Shown here one piece after another: positions 42,661 through 52,982 of a stretch of DNA of 64,000 nt; the first letter of the stretch is position 1; each line of letters starts with the position of its first letter. This DNA comes from Corythucha ciliata (taxonomy: Eukaryota; Arthropoda; Insecta; Hemiptera; Tingidae): NCBI GenBank assembly GCA_038030265.1, contig CM075942.1, forward strand, positions 41,754,751 through 41,818,750, read 5' to 3'. Under the pieces are notes generated by a model. That model was not told the origin of the DNA. It saw nothing but the letters and a program-made list of their open reading frames with translations, and searched no databases. Made by a program: the position numbers and the translations under genes.

Positions 42661-43785
42661 CGTATATTATTTGGAGGGATACAGGAAAAATATTTTAAAA
42701 TTTTGCGGTAATAAAATAGAAAGGAGACGTTTACGGCCAGTGGTGACAAAGATTAAGCTCTTGAGCCTTCGAATAAAGTGTAATCAATTACACGCTCCAG
42801 AAAAAAAGTACTTATTTGTAATTTTAATTTATGTTTTGTTATTCTTCGCTCTGTGTTTATTGCCAGAGCTGAAAATCAATTTGTGAACGTGGAGGGGGTA
42901 AAGGTTGAGATTTGTAAACAGAAAAACCCATTCAGGGAAATGGGTTGACTGATGACAAAAAAATGAGAGGAATGCCGTCATTTGTGTTGAGTTGGCGGAA
43001 GCGGAACGTCTACGAGTATAATTTTACACGAGAACTTGAGTTGACTGAGCCAGTAAATGGTTGAAAATTGGGACTAATAAAAACATTCGTGCACTCACCC
43101 ACTCCTTTTACATAATGTTGAAAAAAACTGCCGAGTTCCCTAGAGTATCTTTGTTATTGCTGACAGCAGTGCTTTCTGGGATTGGCTATCGACCCTCTTG
43201 AAATTGTTTATTCGAGTTTGAGAAACAAGTTGATGAGAAACATCTCAACAAGTCGGCGTGTCGGCCGGGAGAGAGGTAAGTGATTTAAGAGGATTTGCAG
43301 GGCCTACTTGAATTGTATTGAGATGTAATTTAAATTGGACTACTTTTTCGTGGTGGTGGGAGTATGGGTGGTGAGGAAGTGGGATGAAACTCAAAAGAAG
43401 AGCCGGAGATCAGTGGGGCTCAAGTAGTGTGCTTTCGTGGACGCGGTGATTAGTGAGCGAGTGAAGTTGCACAGGCGCCTCCTCTGTCCCAAACTGAATT
43501 TTTCTCAAAAAAACAATGGCGCTGCAGAGGGGTGATTTCTTGGCGGCGCTCTGACTGAAACGCTTTTTTTTTTTAATGGGTTTTATCTTTCATTTTATTC
43601 CATTTTTTTTTTATTCGGCTTTAAGCTCTACCCCCCCCCCCCAGCCAACCATAGTAACTAACCTACTCCAACAGAGTTTAGGACCTTGGTGCGCCGCCCT
43701 CAGCACAGTGAGCGATCATAGAGGGGTGACCGTGGGGGCGGAATAGACGAAGCCAAGTGAAAAGGAGGAGACGGCCGCTTCTCAG
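42661..43785. other. Intergenic sequence, possibly the 5' flank of a gene
   Basis: Contains a GAGAGAGGTAAGTG donor-like motif at ~43271 and, near 43515-43560, a GC-rich segment ACAATGGCGCTGCAGAGGGG. No repeats were recognised here, in contrast with the flanks, so unique sequence is likely. Confidence 0.35.
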
Positions 43786-43861
43786 TTTCGGTTTAGTCTT
43801 TAGTCGCTAGTTTACCCTAGCCATGTGCTGCAACCATGCAGATGATCCTGGTCGCTGGCGG
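43786..43861 (+). CDS. Candidate first exon of an unknown gene
   Basis: An initiator-like CAGTTTCGGTTTAGTC precedes ATG at 43823. Thirteen codons (MCCNHADDPGRWR) lead to a GTAAGAG donor at 43862 in phase 0. A second ATG at 43835, with a better insect context (CAACCATG), starts MQMILVAGG in another frame, which resembles a signal peptide. No downstream exon was found in the window. The evidence is only the combination of GC-rich unique sequence, start and donor. Confidence 0.25.
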
Positions 43862-46800
43862 GTAAGAGATAAAACAAAAACCAAAAACAACAAGCAATCA
43901 AAAAAAAAAAAAAGGCCAGGGAGGGAAGGCCGACAGAGTGACTCAAATATATACAAATAAATACACGAATTAAATATCATTGGTTGTTGCTGTGAAACAG
44001 TTGGCTTAATTTTGTTGGAAGCTGCTAACCTGCAGATATCTTGGCGATTTTAGTAGAAATAATTTTGAATTTGTAGCTTAGAAGCGATAACACACTCAAA
44101 TAAATGTGCCTTTGAGTTAGAAATAAGCCATAGAATACGTTTGTCGCTTTGTAATAATAAGCATGGATGTTAGTCGATTGGTGTATTAGTTCCACTTTTT
44201 TGAGAAACAAAGAAGGGTGGAGCAGCATAATTGAAATTGCATGGAAGGATTTCCGCTTTTTCGCTCCCTCTTTTTTTTGGTGTCACGGTCTTACCTTCCG
44301 AGGGGGGTGGGGGTATTTTTACTCCCCGTTTTGAACTGTGATACATCCGTTCTGTAATTTCATTCTGGTTCAAATCACGGAAATTAAACCCTTCTCGCTT
44401 TTATAATGTACTAGGAATTTCGACCGATGGAATCATCGCATTCGGGACTGACCACGTGGAAAGATAGGGATACATCATGGCAGACCCGTGGTACGCAGTG
44501 TAATGTGCCATTAGGGAAGCTTCACGTTAGCCACCTGCCTGAATTTGAACAAAAGACCAACCCACGCCTTGATTCCACGCCTGATAGTGGCTAACGCTTA
44601 TAGAGATCAGGAATAAATGGGCAACTAGTTTTGTTCTTTTTTGTCTGCTGATTCAAAGGTTTTAAGGGATTTTTGTAGGAACAAATCAATAACGGCTGTT
44701 CGCCTGGGCCACTTAGTGAATCTCGTATACTCCTCCTCACCCTCGATAAACAGATTTTCCAAGTATTCCGTAGGAATGTGAAATCAGATGCAGTTAATGC
44801 AATTCAACATGAGAAAGTAAAGAGGAACGGGGGACCCACGGTGAAAGGAGAGACTAATTTTTTGTTTTGACAATGTGTTGACAATTGGGCGAGTGCTGAT
44901 CGGTTGAAGTTTTCCCTTCGTTGAATAAAATTAGGTTATACTCACATCCCGGGGTTAGTTCGTGCTGTGTACTGTCATGCGGTTTAAAAGCATGAGGAGG
45001 CGGGCATAATTAATATGATCCACAAACTTTGGCTTTCGTAGCGTTTATAAATTACTTGTAATGAAATAAGACTGATTCCTAAAGACATCGTAGTGCCTTC
45101 CGCGAGTGAATACAGTGAATAAACTGCTGACATCAAAGTTTTAAATTTTCGACTCAGGCTCTCGAAACTTCTTCAATAGTTCAAGATCTTTAAAAAACAA
45201 AAGTTATACCTTAAAACGCCTCTTTTTAAGAATTTCGACAACCACAACCCCTGCAATACAACTGAAAAATATAATTATGTTGATAGGTAAAGCACAATTC
45301 CTAATATTCCCTCCCAGCGTATAGTTACCCCATGCCCTACGTGAGCGAGACCCTCTCGATTGTAGCGGCGATTCGAACTTTTGATTTTGTTGCTCGAAAA
45401 AAGTGGTAAGACGCTGCCATCCACTCGCGAAAAACGCACAGACAGAGCACTCCAGCCGTTCACCGCTGTAAAATTACACGTTTAAACCATCGAATCGCTG
45501 AAATCGTGCGACACCCGCTCATCGTAGGACGGGGCCTTACGCATCCCTGACAACCCGCTTAACAGGATGTATAATTAACTAAACTGTAAACGTGACTGTT
45601 TTAATCCCGGAATCATTTCAAGTATAATAAGATGGTGAAGGACGGGGCCTGTTTTATGCTTCATCCTTAACGCTCAATATCTTGAATTTCACGCATTTAG
45701 GAGCTCAAGCACAGTATCCCCGCTAATTGTCCGTAACTACCCTTCTGTAATCAAAAGAATGGGAAGTAGGGCAGTTTGATAGACGTTTTTCCGAACTAGC
45801 GATGGCCGATCATAAATAAAATCTAAACATACTGCGAGGGGGCAGGGATGAGTCAGTTTTCACGCAAACCTCTTCCAACTTCCTCACCGACCCACCACAC
45901 CAGTCAAATATAGGATATAGGTTTTCTCATTTGAGGTCTTTGCCATGAAGGCTGTTCCTAGATTGATACGTGAGGGGAGGGGGATTGTCCCCGGTTGCAA
46001 CAGTAAACCTGAGCACGGACTGTACACTGAGAAGCCTATAAGATTTCATTTCTGGACAAACACCCTACACCCCCCCCCCCTTACACTCTAAAACTCTGTC
46101 CTGCCTTTCACAGCTTATTACAAGCCCCGGCAGAAAACTAAGACTAGAAATATAGAATCGGTCGAGTGATGAATCTTTTTTTTTGGGGGGGGGGATACAA
46201 ACAGTACAGCACATTGTGCGCCACCAGCATTCAAAAACCTTGTGTAGATCAGATCCTTAAAAAAAAAAAATAGGTCACTAAATTAGGTGAAAGGAGGTGG
46301 ATGCAATCCATCCCCTTTCCCCTTTCTAATCCACCATCACGCAAACTAAGTGGCCCTGGCTTGGGCGCAAAAGGATGCTTAAATAAGTCATATAACATAG
46401 CTCGTAATTTATTTAGGGTGGGTGGTGACTTGGACCGGTTAAATATTCCACAGGAACAATAACTTTCTCGATTTTTTATTAAAAGGAGTTGAATTGTTCA
46501 ACTTGGAAATTGAAAAGAAAAGAAAAGAAGACAAATACTACGCGATTTATTGCCTCAGCTTCCTTATTTTACTCGCCGTTCCAACCGCTGCACCTTTTTT
46601 AAACGTTTGCAAAATGTTTTTCATTTGAGCAGTAGGTTTCATTCTTTTCCTGCAGTTCCGGAGAATGTTTAATACAAAGAATTAACACACACATCGGAGA
46701 CAAAATGCTAACCTTTTGCTTAATACGTCCCTTCGTAGAGGTACATAGGCATACGCATCGGGTCGACCCTTCCTTTCAACGTCTCCTCCGGCTTTGGACG

Positions 46801-47167
46801 CACGATATTCAGCCCAGCTACAACGGATGAGTAAAACGGCAGGATCGGTCAATAAAATCGAACAAATAACTTTCTTCTTTTTTCACTGTGCTCCTTTGTT
46901 ACCTTCTTATGGTGGATTTCACCACCGAGAGTTAAGGTTTGAGCATCATTAACTCAGAATTAACGAAAGAAATGCGTCACAATTTACGTAAACAATGTTA
47001 GAGTTTGGTAACCTACCAAACTCCAACCTAACTTCAGGCGGTAAAATTGACCACTAATGAACCAATTTTAATCTATAACTTTAAATTTTCAACTTTAAAT
47101 CAGATAATAGTAAACACCCCTTCGCTTGATAATTAAGTAAGGGGGTTCAAAATGCTTTGAACAGACC
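43862..47167. other. Intergenic or intronic sequence
   Basis: Mostly unique-looking sequence with homopolymers (C runs at 43630 and 46069, G run at 46187). A palindromic GGATTTCACCACC region near 46915-47060 resembles 9098-9180. If the 43.8-kb exon is real, this would be its first intron. No exon is supported. Confidence 0.35.
45310..45470 (-). repeat. Possible tRNA-derived SINE-like segment
   Basis: On the minus strand, GTGGATGGCAGCGTCTTACC is followed ~35 bp later by AAAAGTTCGAATCGCCGC, resembling A and B boxes. No cloverleaf forms around it and no second copy was noticed, so this is tentative. Confidence 0.25.
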
Positions 47168-47438
47168 CAGGTGACTAACTGGTGCCGCAGATTTCCCCCT
47201 ATCAATCAGGCGGGAGGGGTGGGGACTGACGTCACCAGCAGTCCTTTACTCCCCATTGTTCACCCTAGCGCAGCAGAGCAAGTTAATTTTGAAATTTAAG
47301 TTTATTAATTCTCAAAAATCACAACCCAATAACAATTAATAATGTACTGAGTCCAGCGCAAAGGCGGTTGGGACTGCTCGTGACGTAGGTGAAGGACAGT
47401 AATGGCCGAAGATCTGCGGCATCTATAGAAAGTGTCTG
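47168..47438 (+). mobile_element. 278-bp MULE-type MITE, copy D, decayed
   Basis: It starts CAGGTGACTAACTGGTGCCG and follows the family through GACTGACGTCACCAGCAGTC, the central AATTTTGAAATTTAAG and GGACTGCTCGTGACGTAGG. It has substitutions and small indels, and the right TIR is degraded after ATCTGCGGCATCTATAGAAA. No target duplication remains. Clearly older than copies A-C. Confidence 0.85.
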
Positions 47439-48429
47439 AGTATCATTTTCAAACAACTGCCAAGGTTGTTATCTGAATACGTCCCTTGTCACGGAGGAAG
47501 CATCGAACCATCGAAATAAATTAGTAAATTATGAATTGTTTATTCTATAAAAAGAAGGCCTACAGAAGGTTTGAGCTCTCATTATCTATAATTTTCTTCT
47601 TAAATAATGTAAACGCTCCTTTCGAGTCGCATCGTACAACCAAGTCACGTCTCATAGTTTCTTCGGGCGTAATCGACCGAATTTCTTCTTAAAACAAGAA
47701 ACTCCAATTCTGATTGATTCTAGCAAGTTCTCTGAGTCTAAAAGTGAGATAATGTATTACAGCCGACTTTTCAGAGTACCTATTATATTTCCGGTTCGAT
47801 GTGTCAACTCTGAATGATCGATAATCTCAATTCCTAAAAGTATTGAAGCATGAGACCGAGACGAGACTTGAAAGGGCTCGGTCTTGAATTTTTAGCACAT
47901 TCTGTCTACTTTCATAAGACTAGCGACCTTTTTCGTGGTAGGATGCAGTGGCTGGTTGCAGTAAGCGCGAATTTTTGATGTTATAGTCGGAGAAAGAACA
48001 TCAAGGAATGTAACTTCTCTGAAAAGTGATTAATTTTTCGCATGTTTCCTGGTGGGAGATTGTCAAATTCCCATTTGGGAAATTAATGAGCCGTAAGGAC
48101 TTAGTCCTGAAACTGGTCTAAGTCAACAAGTTTATTTAGAGGATAATACGATTATGAGCTATGAGCGTGTGCCAGCGTCCGCCTGGAGCATTTGCCCTCA
48201 GTGGCTGCTGAATTAAACCAATTTCAGGACTATGTTCTTCTGGTTGAATTCATGTCCCAAATTAATGACTTTAATTATAGCTATTATAACCCTTAGGCCC
48301 CAGATACTGCACAGAAGACTACCGACCCGTGAATAGGGGGACATATGCTATCATTTTTCACACCTTTCAAAAAATGTACTTCCTGTTGAATGGGACTGTT
48401 GCCAGCTCTCGAACCTGTGTATTACTTTT
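47439..48429. other. Intergenic sequence, nothing recognised
   Basis: No ORF over 60 codons with a motif and no repeat was recognised. Confidence 0.4.
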
Positions 48430-48632
48430 TTTAGGTTCCTAATTAAATAATTTCTTTAAGTAGACCCATTCATTTAATTGCAAAAACTATTGCCGACTAT
48501 GAATTCAAGGAGAAATTATTGAACCCTCAGCCATATTGTGTTCATTTTTTTTCAATATGTATGCGAATTTCGAAGCGACCCCTGCTCCCTCATCAGCACA
48601 AATAAACAAAATGAATTCCACTTAACAACGAG
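48430..48632 (+). repeat. Left arm of a ~2-kb inverted duplication
   Basis: It is the reverse complement of two stretches in 49908-50455: AATTAAATAATTTCTTTAAG, CCCATTCATTTAATTGCAAA, AAGGAGAAATTATTGAACCC and AGCACAAATAAACAAAATGA all recur inverted. Where the right arm carries a 296-bp MITE and ~50 bp more, this arm has only TATTGCCGACTA joined to TGAATTC, a deletion scar inside the same MITE. Confidence 0.8.
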
Positions 48633-48646
48633 AGAGCCTATTGTTA

Positions 48647-49067
48647 AGCCGGATACACACATGCGGTACTTGTCAAGTAACTTTCAAAATATTCAATCAA
48701 TTTCTAGCAATTGCCTAGAAACAATTCCAAAAATTTGTTGCTCGTTACTTGGCAAGTATACCGCATGCAAGGTGAGTAAACTTTACTATAGGTGCCGCAG
48801 ATTTCCCCCTGCTCATCGGACGGGAGGGGTGGAGACTGACGTCACCATCAGTCCTTTGCTCCCGATTGCTCATCCTAGAGCAGCAGAGCAAGTTAATTTT
48901 GAAATTGAAGTTTATGAATTCTCAAAAATCACAACCAAATAACAACTAATAATGTACTGGGTCCAGCGCAATGGCTGTTGGGACTGCTCGTGACGTAGGT
49001 GAAGGACAGTGATCTGAGGCACCTATAGAAAATTTAGTCACCTTGTACCGCATGTGTGTATCCAGCT
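48647..49067. mobile_element. Hairpin MITE flanked by TTA, carrying MITE copy B
   Basis: AGCCGGATACACACATGCGG at the left is matched from the right as AGCTGGATACACACATGCGG, continuing TA..CTTG. TTA lies outside both ends (48644-48646 and 49068-49070). Without the inserted 278-bp MITE and its 9-bp duplication the hairpin is ~134 bp. It is the first of three similar hairpins in a row. Confidence 0.8.
48768..49045 (+). mobile_element. 278-bp MULE-type MITE, copy B, intact
   Basis: The ends CAAGGTGAGTAAACTTTACT and AAATTTAGTCACCTTG are inverted repeats. A perfect 9-bp target duplication, TACCGCATG, flanks it (48759-48767 and 49046-49054). The length equals copies A and C exactly. It lies inside the right arm of the TTA-flanked hairpin. 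The 134-codon ORF that overlaps it is spurious. Confidence 0.95.
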
Positions 49068-49070
49068 TTA

Positions 49071-49207
49071 AAGACCCGTTCACAAGCTCTATGTTTGTGT
49101 TGTGTGGTGTCTATGCAACCTATCAAAATGCTTCATTTTTCGAGGGAATACATTTGTTTGGTTGCACACTCTCCATAGAACGTAAACATAGAGCTTGTGA
49201 ACGGGCC
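49071..49207. mobile_element. 137-bp hairpin MITE, second in the TTA array
   Basis: GACCCGTTCACAAGCTCTAT at the left pairs with ATAGAGCTTGTGAACGGGCC at the right. TTA precedes (49068-49070) and follows (49208-49210); each TTA is shared with the neighbouring hairpin. Confidence 0.8.
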
Positions 49208-49210
49208 TTA

Positions 49211-49335
49211 AGGCCCGTTCACAAGCTTTATGTTCGTGTTGTGTGTTGCCTATGCAACGTATCAAATTGCTTCATTTTTCTAGGGAATACATTTGTTTGG
49301 TTGCATGTACTCCACACATCGCAAACATAGAGCTT
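49211..49335. mobile_element. Hairpin MITE, third in the TTA array, right end replaced
   Basis: About 85% like the hairpin at 49071: GGCCCGTTCACAAGCTTTAT at the left and ACATAGAGCTTGTG near the right. The last ~10 bp (expected AACGGGCC) are replaced by the first bases of the element at 49336, sharing GTG. Confidence 0.75.
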
Positions 49336-49855
49336 GTGCCCGCGCACTAGGCAGCCAAATAGAGAAGCCCGATTCTAGCTATTCGTTCCCGAGATGAAAG
49401 TGGAAGAAGTTATCATTGTTTACGCTTTGCCTCGCAAAAAAGGAAAATGGAGAGAAAATACTGGATTCATCCTGTACTTACGGAACGACGCTCAAAGGGT
49501 CAATTTCAAGCCTACTTCCGGGACCTCTGAGTATTTTCGGATAAATTGTTCGACTATACGAGAATGACGGTGGAATCATTCGACAATCTATTGAAACCCG
49601 TTAAATTCACAACCATGGGCAGTTGGGCACCGATACTCGAATGCGAGCGTCTATAACTCCGGAAGACAAATTAGCATAGATTAAATTAGCTGGTGGCTGC
49701 TTGGCTGCTTTGACCAGTGCGCGAGGTTTCGGGCAGCCACTTGACTTTTGTCATATCTCTTTGGCTGCAGAACTAATTCTTCTGAACTGGTAGTGCAGAA
49801 CTAATTCTAGTGGCTGCCGCAGCCAGGAAATCTTGGCTGCCTAGTGCGCGGGCAC
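49336..49855. mobile_element. 520-bp TIR element with GTGCCCGCGCAC ends
   Basis: A perfect 23-bp TIR: GTGCCCGCGCACTAGGCAGC plus CAA at the left and its exact reverse complement at the right. The right half is rich in TGGCTGC/GCAGCCA repeats, and a further inverted end (GGCTGACTAGCGCGCGGGCAC) at 49894-49914 shows a second, overlapping copy of the right terminus. No transposase or clear target duplication. Confidence 0.75.
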
Positions 49856-49907
49856 CCTTAGGTTGCAATGTATTCAACTGGCTGCCGCAGCCAGGCTGAC
49901 TAGCGCG

Positions 49908-50455
49908 CGGGCACCCTAAGTGGAGTTCATTTTGTTTATTTGTGCTGAAGAGGGAGCGGGGGTCGCTCCCAAATGCGCATACATATTTTAAAAAATGAAC
50001 ATACATATGGCCCGCATATGGCTGAGGGTTCAATAATTTCTCCTTGAATTCTTCGAGCGAAATATCAGCCAACAATTGGGTCATCTTGCGTATTGCCGAC
50101 TAGTTTCGGGGTAGTTGAACCCCATTCTCAAGGCCGAAACAAATCTCTTTGTCACATGCAAAATTCCTACAAATCCTGATGACGGATGTACAAGGAAACA
50201 TGTTTCTCCACTCTGTGGTGACACAGGAACATAGAAGGAAGGAAGACAGGAACACAGAGTGGAGAAACAAGTTTCCTTGTACATCCGTCAGCAGGATTTA
50301 TATGAATTATGTGTTGGACATATGACAAAGATATTTGTTTCGGCTTTGAGAATGGGGTGCAACTACCCCGAAACTAGTCGGCAATAGTTTTTCCAATTAA
50401 ATGAATGGGTCCACTCAAAGAAATTATTTAATTACCTAAAGTTACTTAGGTAATT
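49908..50455 (-). repeat. Right arm of the inverted duplication, with a MITE inside
   Basis: Reverse complement of 48430-48632. An ORF on the minus strand (MTQLLADISLEEFKEKLLNP and on) crosses the arm and might be the trace of a coding region, but no family is recognised. The arm is longer than the left because it retains the MITE at 50091-50386 and ~50 bp around it. Confidence 0.75.
50091..50386. mobile_element. 296-bp hairpin MITE
   Basis: TATTGCCGACTAGTTTCGGG at the left is matched exactly from the right end, and the pairing goes on through GTAGTTG.ACCCCATTCTCA, CCGAAACAAAT.TCTTTGTCA, and CAAGGAAAC / GTTTCCTTG. Arms ~135 bp around a short loop. A diverged half copy lies at 53588-53710. 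Confidence 0.85.
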
Positions 50456-51973
50456 ACGTTCGTTAGGTAATTACGGTACGTTCTCCAAAACAATAAACAT
50501 TTATTACCTATATGAATTGGCGTTTTCTCAATTTCATCTGTGAGTTTGATATTTTCCTCGATTTGTATAGTCGCTAATTGTAGTCTCAATTTTAGCCACG
50601 AAAGAACGCATTTTCTCAATTTAGCCGAGAATGAGCGCTTTTCTCAATTTTAGACGCGAGTTACCGATTTTTTCACACTCAAACAGCATGAAAATCCCCA
50701 TTTTAGTGCATTCATTTATGACAAAAATGGTCGTCGCTAAGTTTTCGAATGGCGGCCCGGGACGCTATGCCCCCCTAGCTCCACATCGGCACGCCATAAT
50801 AGAGTTCAGGGCCGCACCCTGCAAATTGACACGGTCCTGCAAAACTGGCTATTCGAGTGAGTAAAAGCCGCGAAATTGAGTTCTGTTATATCCAGTTCCG
50901 CGTAGTGTGTAGAAAGGGCTAAACCCGCAAAATTTAATTTTGAAGGGTCAAATCTCCGTTTTGGTGAAAGTGTAAAACATTGGAAAACGGGTGTCACTGC
51001 ATGAAAATCGAACTTTTTGTAATAGATTGGTATAGGTAATACGAACCTATTAGCTTTTATTAGCCAATTGAATAGCAAACCCCAAAATATTTTAATTTAT
51101 AATTCTAAACCATTATTGTTTCATTTCTACAGTTCAAAAGTGAATTATGCGGTCCCCGTTTTTTAGTATTGCCGCTCATTCATTTTTAAATTTCCATTTC
51201 GTGTTAGCAACGCCCGTGCAAAGCATAGGGCTTTATGATTGGGAGGGTCCTGAGATAAGTCACTCGATCCCCTAAAATAATAGAGAGAGAAAGCCTTCGG
51301 CATAAAAAAACCCTCGAGTACACGTTACAATGATTAATTGAGTATTGAAAAATCGTTGCTTAACCATGAACGTATAAATGTATGAATTAATGGGTATAAA
51401 GCACATCAACCACAATTTGATTTGAAAATACTGTAGTATGTATGCTAAAAAAATTTTATTTTCTTTATTTTTCATCATTCAATGATGAACACGGCTTTTA
51501 TCGTTCATGCATGTGCATCTATACTGTATAGTTGGCCGAAGTACCACACTAAGGGTATGTTTGCATAGAAGCGGTGACCAAAGAGGAAAGCTGCGGGGAG
51601 AGCATAGCAGAGAAAATTTTCATATTGGTTTCCAGTGGAAATGTTAATGTCGAAGCTGTGTGACCCAAAAGTAGAGTGGTGTAATTTCTTGGCTCACTTT
51701 CTCAGCCTAGAGGGGCTCTCCTCTTAGCTCTTTTCTTTATTCGCCGCTCCTATATAAACATACCCTAACCGAGGAATGAGGTATAATGTTACAATTAAGC
51801 AATGTCACTCAAACTCAATTCGTCATTAGTTCACGTCAAAACCTAGCGCAATGCAATTATACATGAATAGAGGCGACTCAGCAAGAAGCTCCAACGAGCC
51901 GATAGCCGAGCCATGCCAAAAAGCCAAAACGTATTATCATTAGTTGTTCAGGACTGGTAATCACATCAACTCA
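50456..51973. other. Intergenic sequence, nothing certain
   Basis: Short direct repeats GGTAATTACG (50450-50475) and TTTTCTCAATTT (50525-50650). Minus-strand ORFs of 68-90 codons have no motifs. Confidence 0.4.
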
Positions 51974-52327
51974 TTAACCCCGAGCAATGAGTGTTTTGTA
52001 AAAGTAAGTGGTGGGACCGGTAAAGTTGCTATTTCTGCGCGCTGTGCGTGAATTGTAAGCTGTGGTTTCACTTTTTCTGAACTTAGTAGCAGAAATGCTG
52101 TTGGCTAAACGAAAATTCTCTCCATCTTTCTTGCCGCAACTTATGCTGTGAAAATAATAGCCAGACGTGCCTGAATTATTACTGTCGGTGAAAGAAGGAT
52201 AAGGACGCTGAACTTTCAATACTGACGAGTTCATTGTGTGGTGGAAAGGTTTCGAAGAACCAATCGATTTCATACGACGATAAATAGAACGATTTTTCTT
52301 CTCTTCTTGCCTTTTAATGCCTTCTTT
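51974..52327 (-). CDS. Candidate exon of an unknown gene (minus strand)
   Basis: The frame is open from about 52327, reading KEGIKRQEEKKNRSIYRRMK, then a Ser/Asn/Thr-rich stretch and TTYFYKTLIARG before the stop at 51974. The first ATG is at 52273. Basic, low-complexity and unlike the retroelement ORFs. A T20 tract (52345-52364) and a minus-strand acceptor (TTTTCTTTACAG near 52384) lie just upstream, but the frame does not connect cleanly. No family recognised. Confidence 0.3.
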   Translation of the reverse strand, partial: KEGIKRQEEKKNRSIYRRMKSIGSSKPFHHTMNSSVLKVQRPYPSFTDSNNSGTSGYYFHSISCGKKDGENFRLANSISATKFRKSETTAYNSRTARRNSNFTGPTTYFYKTLIARG

Positions 52328-52451
52328 TAGAATATATTATTCCATTTTTTTTTTTTTTTTTTTTCAAGCTAGGTCCTTTCAGCTGTAAAGAAAAGATAAA
52401 AATCATTGATTTCCACTTCGACAACTTAATTCTAATTTTCACCCTTGCACT

Positions 52452-52643
52452 TCACTTTTTTCTGACGGTTAGGTTAGTGGGTGTGATATGCCGTGGTGCT
52501 TTTTTGCGAGATGAACAAGGATGATGAAAGCTAATAAAGTCATCAAGTATAATCCTCTTGTTTTTTAGACTTGCTCTTGGAGCGTACCAGAGCATTTCCC
52601 CCTTTATGTTGACATTTTCGTGCTCTTTAAAACCTTTTGGCAT
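52452..52643 (-). CDS. Candidate first exon of the same unknown gene
   Basis: It starts with GAAATAATGCC, an acceptable insect start context, and reads MPKGFKEHENVNIKGEMLWY, continuing with LDDFISFHHP, ending at a stop or at a GTGAAG donor within AAAAAAGTGAAG. It is on the same strand as, and just upstream of, the 51974-52327 frame. The composition looks protein-like, but joining the two at the best sites runs into a stop. Could be two chance ORFs. Confidence 0.3.
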   Translation of the reverse strand: MPKGFKEHENVNIKGEMLWYAPRASLKNKRIILDDFISFHHPCSSRKKAPRHITPTNLTVRKK

Positions 52644-52839
52644 TATTTCACTCCTTTTTCTTTGGCCCTGCAGTGAATGACAAGGCAGAGTAAGAAAGAA
52701 GTACGTATACGAAAATATGATCTATGGAAAGTATATTGACGGGCCATTCAATTTATAGAATTTTTTGGTGAAATGTGGATAATCTAAGTAATCGTTTTTT
52801 AATGAAATAATATAAAAATACATATATGTATGCATATTA

Positions 52840-52979
52840 AGCCTGTTCACACGATGCAGTGTTTGAAATTATATTGCATGCTGGTTTTTTAAAAACAAAT
52901 GTTCCTTGGTAGTGACCGGATGTTTTTAAAAATCCAGCATGCAATTTAGCTTCAAACATTGCATCGTGTGAACAGGGCT
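52840..52979. mobile_element. 140-bp hairpin MITE flanked by TTA
   Basis: AGCCTGTTCACACGATGCAG at the left pairs with the right arm, which ends TGCATCGTGTGAACAGGGCT; inner TTGCATGCTGG / CCAGCATGCAA also pair. TTA lies directly outside both ends (52837-52839 and 52980-52982). Same architecture and flank as the hairpins at 48647-49335. Confidence 0.85.
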
Positions 52980-52982
52980 TTA

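Noticed and set aside
48538..48942. 134-codon ORF on the plus strand
   Set aside because: It crosses an inverted-duplication arm, a hairpin MITE and MITE copy B, so it is a composite of repeats. The similar 156-codon ORF at 32763 is the same MITE on the other strand.
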